From NCBI GenBank assembly GCA_002205965.3, contig NADL03000026.1:496001-560000 (forward strand): a stretch of DNA of 64,000 nt. Reading direction: 5' to 3'. Of the stretch, positions 25,761 to 38,069 are shown piece by piece (positions within the stretch are counted from its first letter, which is position 1; each line of letters starts with the position of its first letter). A program made the position numbers and the translations under genes. The stretch comes from Kappaphycus alvarezii. Lineage: Eukaryota > Rhodophyta > Florideophyceae > Gigartinales > Solieriaceae. The notes under the pieces were generated by a model that made no database searches, was not told the origin of the DNA, and saw nothing but the letters and a program-made list of their open reading frames with translations.

Positions 25761-28142
25761 CAACACGCAGAATTTAGTCACCCAATTCAACTTAATTTTA
25801 TGTACTCTGCAACGTTGCACATTTGGACTGTACACCAGTGATAAAAGAATGACCCTCTAATTTCCGTCGGCCACCGGGCAAAGTCTATGACCCTGCTCAC
25901 CAACTACTTAGCACTCGAGTCCATACTGTAAGCATAGTAATACGAGATGTGATGCGTTCACCGAGATTCACTCTCAACAAATATTCAGTGTATCTGCCGT
26001 TTCGTCTGTATGATCCATATCGAAACCATACAGCCAATACAAAATCCGATGGAAGCAAATGACATTAAAGTCATTGCTGATAGAATTGTAGGTTATTTTG
26101 TTAAACAGTGAGTCACCTACAACTTTATTTCTTAATTTGAACGACAACAAATTGCATTCCCTATAATTTGGAATGAAAAATAAAAAATTATGGAATCTCG
26201 AAAAGCCCAATATCTCAATCTTTCATACTTTTCGCAGAAATAAATCCATGTAAAATCGAATGAGACCCGCTGTGTCGGTTTATCCTTCTTTTAAAGTACT
26301 GATATCAAATTATGACATACATATACACAAATTAGGCTTCAATGTTTTTCCCAATATTCGCTATCTCCATCATCGAGAAACTTTAAGTCTAATTCTTTTG
26401 CTTCCAACTCATATATTAGATCTATTCATGTTCTTTGCTGTGATGGTCTCGTTTTGATTTATTTTTATCTTTCATTTCGATTGACTATGCTAAAAAATGC
26501 AAGTAAAACACTCTAGATTGGATGCGAAGTCAAGTATAGGCTTCAATACTACCAAAGCCCACCTGTAGCGTAGATACATTTGGTGATAACACATTTTCGG
26601 TAACCTTTCTTTCTCAAGATTCTACAGAGCTTCTAAAAGGAGTACCAATAAGTGAAGGTCGGATAGAATTGAACCTATTTTTATTCATAAATGCGAAAAT
26701 GCGACTTGGTAAATAATTCATTCATTTCTTCATCATATGTTCCCCATTTCAGACTCTTCCTCGGATATACCAATCATTTTAGTATGACTGATTTGGTTAC
26801 TTTGAAGCTGGAGTTTGCAATTATTAATAATTTTTCGTCAATTTTAGTCTCAAATTTGTTAGTTGAATATCTTCGTGATGCGATTTCTGGATCTAAATCA
26901 AGCACCAGCACTGAACGTCTGTCACTAAAGTTCTTGAATATCCTACATACTACGCTTCATTTTCTGAATACCGTCATGAAATTACTCAGGATTGAGGCTA
27001 ACGTGGTCCTCAACAATTTTGATAAGGCCCTTTAAAAGGTCCCTGCCATCTTCAAAAACAATAAAAGGCTGTAAATGGAGCTTTTCGAGCGTTTTTTAAC
27101 CTTAAGTTGTCTACTTTCGTTCTTCTACTCTTCTTTCCTTATCTTTTCCATTTAATCTGGGTCACACTGCAGTAGCAGATCTCATAGAAGATGAAATAAT
27201 GGAGCTTCCCTGCGAAAGCTTTCACAACGTCATTTTGTATTCCATCTCTGAATAATACATCCTAAAACATCTTATGAACGTTTCTATTTTTCTTGAATCG
27301 TCTTGTTGAATGAAAGTGCATAAAGGAGACGCAGTCAAATCCAATAATATCGCTTTATTTGTACAGAACCGTTCACAGACCTTACTTCAAACATTTATCG
27401 TGACAAGTAGTCATTACAAAATTTCTGTAGATTATCAATGCTTTTTCGCAATCACCATGATACACAAAGCAATTGACGTAATTTTAACGACAGCAGCAAA
27501 GGTATCCAATTCGTAGAGAGAAGGTAGTATAAAAACTCAAGCAACAGAATGATTGAATGTAAGATACGAAGCGAAAGGACAGATCAATCATTCGTGTGCT
27601 CGTCCGCTATTTGAACCTACATGGATATCATGGGACTCTAGAAAAAATCGAGAGTAAAATCAGAATTTAACGGAAAAAATTCCAGCCGGTCGATGATCTG
27701 CAGGACGACCTGTCTCCATGCCGCCCATACAATCCGGAAACAACCGCCCAAAATTGGCAACAATTTTGAAACTGGTTTGGATTTTGCGCGCAATAATTTT
27801 ACTTCTTCCAAGTCACGTGACCAAAAATTTAAAAATTCTAGATTTCACTTTCCTCCGCGATTTATAGTACACTACTGCAAATGCGAATGAAACGAATGTT
27901 AATATGCACTTCAAAGACTACTTACGTGGTATTTTACAGAATATAGTCGCAGACGGACACACACAAAATATTGGTCGCACCTTTGCCAATTTGGAAAACT
28001 TTGGCATCCAGACAGTTGCCATAAGAGCAAGTTTGATTTAAACATAATCGTAGAAATATGCTTGTTCTTCTTGGTGATCTGGAGAAGCATTTATGTCTCT
28101 GCCAGCATAAAGTTACATCTAAACATCTTGAAATCCGCCACT

Positions 28143-28171
28143 ACGAGTATATATATTGAATATATACTCGT
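28143..28171. repeat. Inverted repeat, 12-bp arms and 5-nt loop
   Basis: The arm ACGAGTATATAT is followed after five bases by its exact reverse complement ATATATACTCGT. A stable hairpin or a dyad binding site is possible. No gene lies nearby, so a role is unknown. Confidence 0.85.
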
Positions 28172-28677
28172 GAACTATCACTACTACATTAATAAGAAGA
28201 CGAAAGATATGATTTTTAGTTTTTTTTAGGTTATATCAAACTAATTTCTCTGAAAATTTTCGATAAATTAAAATAGACCGAACTGCTGCTCATATGTTTA
28301 TATCACTATTATACATTCATTTAGTTTTTTCTAAATATCAAACTGAGAGGGAGCGTGAGTAGATTACTATTCTAGTATCCAACGCCCCAATCATCCGTAC
28401 AAGCTCTAATTCGAAGGAAAAATCACAGACAAATGGGAGGGATCGAAGAAATCAAAAATAAAGCTATCATTAGTTTCCTTTGCTGAAGTCCACGGCCCTA
28501 CCCTCCCATTTGAATAAAATTACTGTTTCATTAAATTTTACAACAAGCTACACAGTTCCATTTATAATTTTGCCTCAAAGCAGATTCAAACCTCGTTCTG
28601 CTCTTGCAGTTTTACAAAGAATATTTAGAAATTATGTAGACCATTTTAAACCTTTTTAAGATTCGAAACAATGGATT

Positions 28678-28699
28678 TGTATATATATATATATATATA
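28678..28699. repeat. AT dinucleotide microsatellite
   Basis: About ten uninterrupted TA units lie in an AT-rich block. It would be expected to vary in length between individuals. Confidence 0.9.
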
Positions 28700-30029
28700 A
28701 AGCTTCTGTCGCCAAAATATAGATCGAAGTATTTTAAATGATAAATGTTCAAATTAATCAACCACATCCAGGACGAAACCATTGACAAACTACACAAAAA
28801 TTCAGCAATTTTTTACAAATTCACAAATGCATATAAAAGAATTCTACCGAACATTTGAAAAGCTAAATTTGAGTAGCAAGTACTAAACCATATATCCACT
28901 GATAATACTGTTGAAAAACTGCAGCCTCAGAAGGATACGGAGATTCGACAGAAGAGAGCTAGATGTTCTGCACGTCTGTACCTTGACCGTAAGAAATTAT
29001 AGTTGTTACGGTGGAGTGGTCAAAAATACTTCTGAATTACCATACTTAAGAGTATATGTCTTCAAATTTTCCAGAAATCTGAAACAATTAACCAGATAGA
29101 TTTTCGATTCATTGAATTGCTAATTCCTGTAGAACTTCCTTATTTAACAGATAATATGGAAGTGCTTGAATGACGTAACGATAAAATTTTCCATGATTTA
29201 TAATGTATTTATTATCTCGTGCTATGAGAATAATATTTTCTCCGCTTAAAGTTCTGAATCAATACCCGAGTTACTCGAAACGTTGACTCACATTTTTAGT
29301 GAAAAGGCCGTAATGGAGGGCCTCCGCAAAAAAGAGCCAAGTAATTCATTAATAAGCCTTTCATGATTGCAAACGCATGGGTTTCATGTGCAGATTCCAG
29401 TAGCAGTCCGAAATTTTGCTTTTTTACCCTTATTACATTTATTATACATATTATTCATTTTTTTAAACTTTCTCTGCCAACTAGGCATAACTGAGTATGT
29501 TTTAGAGTAAACAATTTTATCCAATCTGTGCTGTATCTATGAGATGGCATATGTGCTAGAGCTTTACTATGGTATATAGTGTCTTGAAAAAGAGACAAGT
29601 AGGGCTGGTTTACTGTGACTGGTACAAAGGTTATAACTCCTATGAAATTGCAATCAAACCAAGTGGAGGGATCTATATTACAAATAATGGAGCGTGTCCA
29701 CCAACCCGAAAGTAGCTGAGAAGAGGTTGCCGCCCTGGGTATCGAAATAAAGTTGAAACAGAATTTTGATCCTCAAACTACTAACCGGAACTAGGCAGCA
29801 AAAAATGTCTTTCGATTTTCAGACTCAACGATGAAACAAACTATCTCCTTTTTTATCACTTTAAATTTCAATATCTGCTGGTTTTCTCTTCTGATATCAT
29901 GAAGTGCATGTGTAGTACTGTACATACGGTCGCCAAATAATTTTAAAACCACAGAAAAGCTATTACAATCCAATAATCTGTTTTTATTTCCATTTACTTT
30001 ACATTTTTCTGCGGCTAAGGCCACACAAG

Positions 30030-32090
30030 TATTAACTAGCCGATTGATTCTTATCTCAGCATGCGGTAGAGCTCGAAAAAGACAGCTTGGTCTATGGGGA
30101 CCATATGAACGTGTTATGAAGCTGATTGAGGCGTCGGCGGATCATATTGTCGATCGTATGGTAGCGGATGGGGACGCGACGGATGTAATCTTGGAGGCGG
30201 CAAGTAGTAGCAGGCGGGGGTGCGCAGAGCTATTCCAAGTAGATCAGTTGGAATCTAAACCCCAAAGCTCATGGACCAGATCTAGTGGACGCGCACGGGT
30301 AAATTTTTCGCTCGAAGTCAATTATCTTTGTTCCAACATACTACACAGTTTGAAAGCATGACAAAAAAGACAGTAAAATTAACGGAAACTATGTAAGTTG
30401 CACATGTCACACCGTATTTACCGTGCTGGAGTAATGAACTAAAATCTGACTCTTTCGAAAATTAAGGGTCGTACGCAAAACATATTCCGCGAGTTTATGA
30501 GGTTTTCCTTCGCCCCCACGTGGCAGAGAAAATTATCTCCGCTAAAATTGGCGAATAGCGGAACTGCACTATACGCAACTTACCTTTCCTCGTATTAATG
30601 ATAATTGGCACATTCATACTCGACAGTTAACAACCACTTCATGTGGAGTTCTTTGATACGCCTCATAACATTGGCATTGTATGATTTACCACGAGTCAAA
30701 GTGAACTCAAGATTGACAACGTCCGTAAGCGGCGAGAATAAAAAATGCGGATTGCACGCTTGGCGCCTGCGAAAGGGAGCCTCTAAATGGCTCTACAAAA
30801 AGGCTGGAAGGAAGGCTTTGAAAAACTGCACAGAAGATGAGGAAGATCAATACTTCGTAAATACATATACCAGGCTACACGTTTAACATAAACATATACT
30901 CTGATCAAGGGACGTATCAAGAGTTTCGTTTTCGACTACGAGACATACCTTGTACTGTTTTCGCAATGCCCTGGAACGAAGAATGCCCTTAGTGGAACAA
31001 TAATGTCTGCGATTAAATTAAAGACTCCTGTATTGTTCTGAGACTCATAGCATCTTCCGTGGTGTTGCATCAGCTGGAATGAACGTTTGAAATGAGGCAC
31101 TCGTTGATAAGTGATTTTTTGGGGAGGCACTGAAAAGCTTTACTGGTAAAAGGAAGCTTATTTGCTCATTGCAGGCAAAACTACTGCAAAAAAACCAACC
31201 TTGAACGCTAAAGCACTGTCCGAGACATTTGTCACCTTAGACAGTCTCGTGTTGTTTTTCGATTACTCGAAAACAAATATTGCGTGTCCAGGTATAAATA
31301 AGCTCACAGAGGTCATGGTACTCAGAACACAAGCGCATGCATTGCTTGTCTACCAAAATCTTACTACTCTTTAAGGATTAATTTTCTCCCTATGCAGTTT
31401 GGTGGAAGATGAAAGTAATTACATGAATTTACTCCGCCGCTACGGAATTGAAACTAGTCTGGAGCACTGTAATGAGTAAAAAAAATGGGAGGGATGGCAG
31501 CAAGAAATGGTTCCAGTACCTTAAAACTGTTGTCATCCTCTCCGCGGTATACTCTTCCTGTGTTATGATAACGAAGAGCTTTCAAGAGCTGTATATCGTA
31601 GGTTTCCTTAAAACAAAAGATTTCGAGACATTGTTTTCCAGGTCCATGTTGGTTCGCAAACGCTAATGCTGTAGCTGGTAGAGTCGGAACATTTGCGTTA
31701 ATGTCTGTTATGAGAGCATAATGCACAGTATGCGCAGTCGTTGAAGTGTCTGCAGGCGACTCGTCTCTTGGTAAGACATTCTTCATTTAGTAGATGAATG
31801 TGAAGGGTACTTAGCTGATAAAATGAGCTTCTAAGGTGTAGGTGTTTCGGGGGAAGCAAACTGATTGAGAAAGAATAACATGGGCATGCTCCCTTAATGG
31901 AAGTTTTTATTTTCGTGTTGAGGGCGTGTCGCACAAAATTTTTCGCGTATGCACAAGACTTTTCGTGTACTGAAGACAGGTTTCATTTCAATATGACTTC
32001 TGGACGAACAATCGCACGAAATGTCGGTTTGTAAGTACTTTAATTTACCCCCAGAACTGTTTGTATCAAATTGGGAGTTGAATTTTCAGA
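30030..32090. other. Mixed-composition DNA, no recognised gene
   Basis: GC content rises in patches. An open plus-strand frame at 30044-30361 contains LGLWGPYERVMKLIEASADH and a run of acidic and alanine residues. Another at 31162-31374 contains LNAKALSETFVTLDSLVLFF. Both look more protein-like than chance frames, but I do not recognise them and neither has a supported start or neighbour. They may be relics of transposon ORFs. Confidence 0.35.
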
Positions 32091-32094
32091 ACTG

Positions 32095-32455
32095 ATGCTG
32101 TTATACAGAAAGGGCTCGTGATGGTGCCGCGAAGCACGCAAACGGTTTGCTGTGACCGCTCAGCATATGTGCAGCCCAGCAAGAATTCGCGGATATTTTA
32201 TGATATTTATCCATTATAAAACTACTATAGCCACTGGATTTAATTTTTATGGTGGACCAGCTCTATACTACACTGTACTGTACTTTCAGTTACAGTGCAG
32301 GGGGCTAAAAAGTCTATAAAAGGGCTTGCGTACTGAGCAGCGGAGCAAGTCAGAGACGAGAAAAATCATCAGCCATCATACAGAAGAAGTAAACACTTGT
32401 TCTTGCCTCAATAAGGGGAAGCCCAACCCGTCGAGTACAAGGGTCAGTAGTTGTG
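32095..32455 (+). promoter_or_regulatory. Possible solo LTR or promoter with TATA box
   Basis: The stretch contains TCTATAAAAGGG at about 32314-32325 and, some 90 bases further, CTTGTTCTTGCCTCAATAAG, which resembles a polyadenylation signal. This U3-TATA-R layout is typical of a retrotransposon LTR. A CTGTACTGTAC motif lies just upstream. I could not find a second copy, a primer-binding site or target duplications, so a gene promoter is equally possible. Confidence 0.3.
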
Positions 32456-32601
32456 TCAGACATTGCAGGCTCGGCTTGTAGGGCTTACAGTAGACTTCCA
32501 CTGGCAACCTTGCTGCATGCTACACGTGTCATATGTTTTCGGCTGCGATAGTGTACGACATACCCAGCTATTTTGTTGTATTTTTATTCCCACTTCCTCT
32601 T

Positions 32602-33110
32602 TCAGGGCCAGGCTGTCCTCAAAGGCCAAGTAGACTTTTTGTGGTAAGAGGTATTGTCAAACTGGCTAACACTAGCAAAGTTTTGTCCATTCAGAGGTGT
32701 TCTGAACGCTGCCGTCTTTGATATTAACACTCCACATCCAATAAGACTCTGCCACGCTGCGCCCAGAAGCCTTGCGCCCCTCAATGTCCTCAGGAGGAGT
32801 TTCATGCCCAGGAGGGTCTCCAGAGCATCCTTGGCAAAATTGCCATCACCGATCATCAATTGCCATGCCTCGTCGAATTTCACCATCTGCAGGCAACGTT
32901 TGAGCCAGGGACTGTTTCCATTGTCACGAACGTATGCACATACTGTACCATGTCAAAAGCGTTGTTTACAGAGCTTTCATGGGTAGTATCGTCCAAGACT
33001 AAGTCGCGTTGTGACATCCACACATTCCGCACAAGTACAGTGTGTCGAGACTACCAGAGGAGTCTGTGCCAAACGCTGCCTCCTGAACAATAACATGGCC
33101 ATGTACACAC
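32602..33110 (-). CDS. Candidate coding block of unknown function
   Basis: The minus strand has an open frame of 94 codons with VKFDEAWQLMIGDGNFAKDA, LLGMKLLLRTLRGARLLGAA and AAFRTPLNGQNFASVSQFDN, which looks protein-like. Just upstream, in other frames, VLVRNVWMSQRDLVLDDTTH and SSVNNAFDMVQYV continue the coding character, so the block would need one or two frame changes, as in the nearby island genes. No domain is recognised. The middle is hydrophobic enough for one membrane helix. It lies at the edge of the gene island, pointing away from the lipase, and could be a gene or part of an element. Confidence 0.3.
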
Positions 33111-33861
33111 CAAACAGTAAGTCCAGCGCAGACTGCAGGAGAACCTGGAACTGTCCAGTTTACTTGCTGCTCGAACCCAATAGACGACGAATGCGTGCGC
33201 AGAATATTTTTCTTGCAGGGTAACAGGTGATGAAATGCTGTAGAAATACTGTTTGATGTCTACTTCATTGGTTTGTATTCCCAGAGACGGCCACGGCAGC
33301 ACATCTAAGTTAGGTCGTGAAATTTTGGCAAATTCTACGTTTTGAGAGCGAACAGTCTGTTTCCTAGATTGACGATTTTCTTCCGAGTCGGAACAATTTT
33401 TTGCAAAAATGCATAGTGTAGTGTTATGGTGCAGTATGAAGTAGATTACTGTACGGTAGAATTTAGTTGTTCTACTTGCATTGGCCAATGAAAGCAATCA
33501 GGCAAAAGAGTGGCAATGTCCACCAAAGATTATCACCAAAGTCGAGGGGGCAAACCAAGTGTGGTTCTGCGGCCAAAGTTTCGTTGATAGCATCGCGAGT
33601 CATTTGGCGTTATGTAAGGGTAATTCAATAGACCTAGTTACGCAAATTTTGTACTTTTTCAGATGACCAGGAAAGAGGGGAATGGATGTTGTCGTCATCA
33701 ACGTCACGCTGGAGACAAGCACGCAATCTCCATATGGAATAGCCCGCCAAAAACAACGAAAAAAAACAAAACAAACCATACCTGCGCTACGTTAATGCAA
33801 TGAAATACTCCACTACAGCATGTTTTCAAACATTTCGCCAATTTGCATTGAAATCGCAGAG

Positions 33862-35821
33862 GATGGAATACCCAATCCTCTTTGTTTTACTAGCACTTGT
33901 TGCTCAGCTCTCCAACTTGCACCAACATCGCCATCCTCGCTCAGTTCGACTGACCCGCTTCTCAACCACCCTTTCATCCTCGCCAATGCTTGACCAACCC
34001 CCACCCCATGCACTTCTCACCTCGGAATCCAGCTTCTCTCTTTCGCCGTCACACTAGCCCCTCCCCTTCTACAACTCACCGTCCACAGCCATCCTCATCT
34101 TCCGCATCGGCCCCGCTCTTGAAAATATCCCATCTCTCAACGTTGACTACGACAAAATCGATGCAGAGGATCCCGCTCTTACTTTCAGTTGGGTCGCCTC
34201 TCGTCTCTTGTTCGGCTTCTCCAAGAGCGATGATCCCTCAGACCCACGCTACAGGGCCCTTGCAAAATTCCGCGAGTAACAAAGCAGCATGGAATCGATG
34301 ATGTTTCCGTCTCCGATTACATTCGCGCCTTGCGAGTCTACGCTGCTATGGTCGACAGGAATGCCAAAGATGCCCTCAAAAAGCGCAGAATCGACCCGCC
34401 TTCCAAACCCGATGATCAGGGTTCGCAAGCGTCAAAAGGTCTACAGGGAAACGCTTGCGAACTTTGTTCCCACGTGACAATTACTCTGACCCTACTTCAG
34501 AGACACCGCGCTGGTCTTTCTCGGATTTCCCCGATATCCCCAGATAACAGTCCCAAGCCAAGGAGATGGTCATTCCCCAGTTCACCACTAGCCTTTGAAG
34601 CCAGACCCGACTGGGAACTTGAGGGTGAACTCGGAGGATACCCAACAAAGTTACTGAGGTCAAACAGTGACACGAATTCACCGCAGAAAGACATCAATGT
34701 ACCCCGCGATACCGTCGCTTCCACGAGCCCACAATCCGAGGACCGATCGATACCACGCGAACAAAGCAGCATACATGTAGAGCACGTGCAACTACTCTAT
34801 CACATGCTTCGACACGCGAGAGCATATACGGCTTTCCCATCAGTGCAGCCTCTGCGCCGCGAATAACGCTGACCAAAATGACGGATCGTGCGATCATCTG
34901 TCGTCGAACCGGTTTGGCACCCAGCGACCTCAAGTTGGCCAATTTCTCAAATACGGCGTTCATGCCCCCATTACGTCGCAGTGGACCGACAGATTCGTGC
35001 AATTGTAATCTGTGCGTCAGGGGACTGCAAACTTGGTTGATTCACTGACTGATGTTGCGGCAACGCATGACCCATTTTCGGTGCGGGGTAGTGATGGGGA
35101 AAAGTTGGTGAGGGATACGGACATTCGGGAGTAGTGCGTTCGGCGCGAAACTTGTTCCAACGGGTACGAGATGTGGCGTTGGCGGCGTTGAGGGAGAATG
35201 ATGGGTTTGAAGTGATGGTGACGGGTCATTCACTTGGTGCTGCGACTGCGGCGATGCTTGCTGTGATCATGAGGGATGATCCTGATTTTCCGCGAGCGGT
35301 GGCGTTTTCGTTTGCGCGCGTTACCGTGCATGAGTTTGGAATTGCGGAAATGACGGATGACTTTGTGGTGACTGTGGTGAATGGTCCGGATATTGTGCCG
35401 CGGTTGAGTGTTGCTGTGTTGCTGCCTTACATTGCGACGGTGCGGTATGTGAATGAGATGAGCCCACGGCGGAAAGCGATGGTTGCGCTTGGACTGCGGT
35501 CGATGGCTGTAAATTGGGAGGATATGAAGCAAGCGGAATGATGAAATAGTTGAAGAGTTGCGAAAGCAACATGAGGGACGTCGGTTGTATATTCCAGGTA
35601 GGGTGTTTCAGTTGGTGCGAAGGAACGAGGTGAAGGGTAGAGACGTGATCAAAAACAAGCTGTTCCGGCAGACTGAAGTGGAAGTGGTGGGTGTGAGGAG
35701 AACAAGTTTTCCTAGAGGTGAGGGGAGGGAGAGGGGCATGTTTGGTTCGCATGCGCCTTTTAGTTACAGAGGGAAATTGACTTTGGCTTTAAAGGGGCTG
35801 GGAAGTGATCGGTTGAGGTGA
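33862..35821 (+). CDS. Class 3 lipase, diacylglycerol-lipase-like, frame-broken
   Basis: The coding signal runs through several frames. A hydrophobic N-terminal part includes FAVTLAPPLLQLTVHS near 34035, followed by AEDPALTFSWVASRLLFGFS near 34165-34220. A long linker has SDYIRALRVYAAMVDRNAKD near 34315. A pre-catalytic block reads APSDLKLANFSNTAFMPP near 34920-34970 and then VAVDRQIRAIVIC. The serine elbow VTGHSLGAATAAML is at 35218-35260, the Asp lies in VNGPDIVPRLS near 35375-35410, and a likely catalytic His in SHAPFSYRG near 35745. The order and the N-terminal membrane segment fit sn-1 diacylglycerol lipases, which cut membrane diacylglycerol to a monoacylglycerol and a fatty acid. Single-base indels break the frame about every 60-200 bases, but I saw no clear nonsense substitution, and the triad candidates are intact. 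The exact start is uncertain. ATG at 33862 is one choice. Confidence 0.75.
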
Positions 35822-35824
35822 TGC

Positions 35825-36535
35825 ATGGAGGGTCTGTGTTTCGGAACCTGTTGTCGGTGCCTGTAGCACGTTTCCTGGCAGCTGGCGGAGGAGGAAGGAT
35901 GAATCTTGGGATATGATTTTAGAGAGATTTGCGATGGATTTTGGAGAGGTGGATCGTCGGCAAACAATAGGTAGATGGGATAGAATGTGACAGTCTGGAT
36001 GCAGATGTTAAAGAGGGAATAGATGTACTTGTGCGGGATAGGGAGATAAGACTGCTCCAGCCCTAGGTGTGTATGGCATCTCCGAGTAGGTCTCACTTAG
36101 GGTTTACAAGAAAAATTCGACCGAGCTTGCGCATGTGAGGACGGCGGTTTATGGCAGGTTGAAACGGAAATGGGTGGGGACAAACATATGGATGTATGGA
36201 GAGTACAGTGGGCTTGGCGACTGGCGGACGCGTGCGTGAGGGAGGGACTCTAAAGTGGCGAGCTTTGGGGATCACGTCATACGATGGGCAGGATTAAAAG
36301 GAAAAGGGGGTAACAAGTGTGCTATCTTTAGCAATTTATTTGACGTGACAATCATATGGTATCTCGTTTTAGGGCAGCTCAAAGGGCGGCGAGAATGAGT
36401 GTTGTTTTACGAGGTTGTCGACATGTCATTTCTGATTCTCCGTTCTTTTCCCTCCGAGCTGGAAACAAAGGCTCCCCTGGGACTGCCAACTCTGGCACTG
36501 CACTAACTTTTCCCTCTTGCTCGATATAAACTATG
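35825..36535. other. Spacer between lipase and sulfotransferase, some coding character
   Basis: No gene recognised. A plus-strand stretch at about 36095-36240 reads YKKNSTELAHVRTAVYGRLK and WVGTNIWMYGEYSGLGDW without a stop and could be part of an unrecognised small protein or of a longer lipase tail. Nothing else supports it. Confidence 0.3.
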
Positions 36536-36561
36536 TACTGTAGGACCGTTCCATACGTGCC

Positions 36562-36637
36562 ATACAGTACCTGTGTTTTCCCGTACTGTACAGTTTGTAA
36601 AGATGATGACACGTACAGTACAGTACAGTACAGTATG
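36562..36637. repeat. TACAG/CTGTA pentamer cluster upstream of the sulfotransferase
   Basis: Within 76 bases there are a CATACAGTACCTG, a CCGTACTGTACAG and an uninterrupted run of four GTACA units (36613-36635). Each GTAC is self-complementary, so the run can pair with itself. It lies about 175-250 bases before the proposed start at 36811. Whether it is a promoter element or a transposon-end remnant is open. Confidence 0.7.
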
Positions 36638-36810
36638 ACATAATTCAGTGCGCCCTGCAAAACTGAATTCACAAATCCCTTCTCCGTCCTGCCCGCTCCT
36701 CATTACTCGCCGCCCATCGCCCCAGTCCCCAGTCCCCAATCGCCACCCAAAGTCAATCCCCGCCATTTCAACCCCACCCCCCTGCTCCCCTCCCCTCCTC
36801 CCCAACCAAT

Positions 36811-37831
36811 ATGCCTCCGCCTGCCAGACATGGTCGCCCTCAATTCCCTACCCCCCCGCGTTCCCGCCCTCCTCTCCCCCTTTCCACCGATGATCGTCAC
36901 CTCCGCAAACTGCTCTCCCCCGCAACCTCCTCTCCCGTCACCCGTCCATCATCCTTTCCCTCTCCCTTCTCGGCTTGTGTTCGCTTTCCATCCTCACCTT
37001 TCACCTCCTCTCCCTCCTCTTCCACCCATCCCTCCACTCATCATCTCACCTCACCCGTCGCTCCCCCACCGCCATCTTTGTTATTGCGGGCGGCGCCCAC
37101 GTACCGGCTCCACCTTTGTCTTTAACATTCTTCGTATCCTCATGAGAATCCGCGATCCAAACACCGTCGCCTCCAGCAATTGGATGCTTGCCAAGCTCGT
37201 CCCCGAGAATAAGACCTTGGAACAATATGACCGTATCGCCCTTCTTCGCACCATGGCAACCTCTATTCTTGTCAAAGTTCACACCGCCAAGCAATATTAC
37301 GATTTCGTCGGCCCGTTACACACCCACAAGTTTGCCGATGAAGTCGACTTACTCGTGACCGGGTACCGCGATCTTCGCCACGAAACAGTCTCCGCCTTTA
37401 AGATGTTTGCAAAGAATCGCACCGAGTGGGCTGCCGATCAAAAATGGTCCGATATGTGCCAGGCTTTGATACGCAGACGAAACAGTCTATCAAGGAGGCT
37501 GCTTCCGTCGTTCCCATTCTAGATATTCGCTATGAGGACTGGAGGGACGGCGGCGATCCAGCCTTGTTGCAACTCATTCGCCATCTGGCTGACATATACC
37601 ATGGCATTATACAGACCATGATATTCACGCAACCTTAGCAGAGGTTAAGCGAATGAAGGTCCCTGCCGGAGGCGAGCTAGGCAACCGCGTTGAGTGGCAT
37701 CTCTCCAACCTCATGAGTCCCAAGCATATCTCTGCCGAACATTTAAGTGAGGATTTCATCAAAAAGGTATCAGGGCCGTCGTCAATGAGCCTACGTGCTT
37801 CCAGTGGTTAAAAGACAAGCATTACATCTAG
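36811..37831 (+). CDS. Golgi-type membrane sulfotransferase, frame-broken
   Basis: From ATG 36811 a basic, proline-rich N-terminus (MPPPARHGRPQFPTPP) leads, after a frame change, to a membrane segment LGLCSLSILTFHLLSLLF near 36975-37025 and then to TAIFVIAGG just before RTGSTFVFNILRIL (37100-37140). RTGSTFVF is the PAPS 5'-phosphosulfate-binding loop. TGYRDLRHETVSAFKMF near 37360-37410 fits the 3'-phosphate motif (an Arg, then Ser a few residues later). A further frame change near 37455 leads to PILDIRYEDWRDGGDPALLQ, then GNRVEWHLSNLMSPKHISAE and a last block FQWLKDKHYI before TAG 37829-37831. The layout is that of a type II Golgi enzyme moving sulfate from PAPS to a glycan. In a red alga, wall galactans are the likely acceptors, but this is inference. 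The breaks I saw are indels and the motifs are intact. Confidence 0.7.
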
Positions 37832-38069
37832 ATATTTTCCGCTAACTCTCATCCTCAACCTATTTACAACAGGGTGCCAAGTCGTGAGCTACACGCTATT
37901 CAATTCCTTAGACTTGTTACTTGATACTGGTACTCAAGGAAGCAATCCTAAACAAGTCGAGTATGTGCCCGACAAGGCATCGCTGTGCACTAATTGCAAA
38001 GAGTGAATAAACCACTTCCTATTCACCTTTACAAATCGCCGCAAGCATGCGTTTCACACCCATTCTAAA

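Larger units (their letters stand above)
25770..30020. other. AT-rich gene-free block
   Basis: About 4.2 kb of AT-rich DNA without a recognisable gene. Open pieces (for example 26691-27035 plus, 114 codons) lack any motif. It holds a short (AT)n run and a near-perfect inverted repeat, both listed separately. Confidence 0.55.

Noticed and set aside
36830-37522. A single intact 230-codon ORF as the complete sulfotransferase
   Set aside because: Its first 80 codons are in the wrong frame for the membrane segment, and its last codons leave the sulfotransferase frame. The gene is better read across frame changes from 36811 to 37831.
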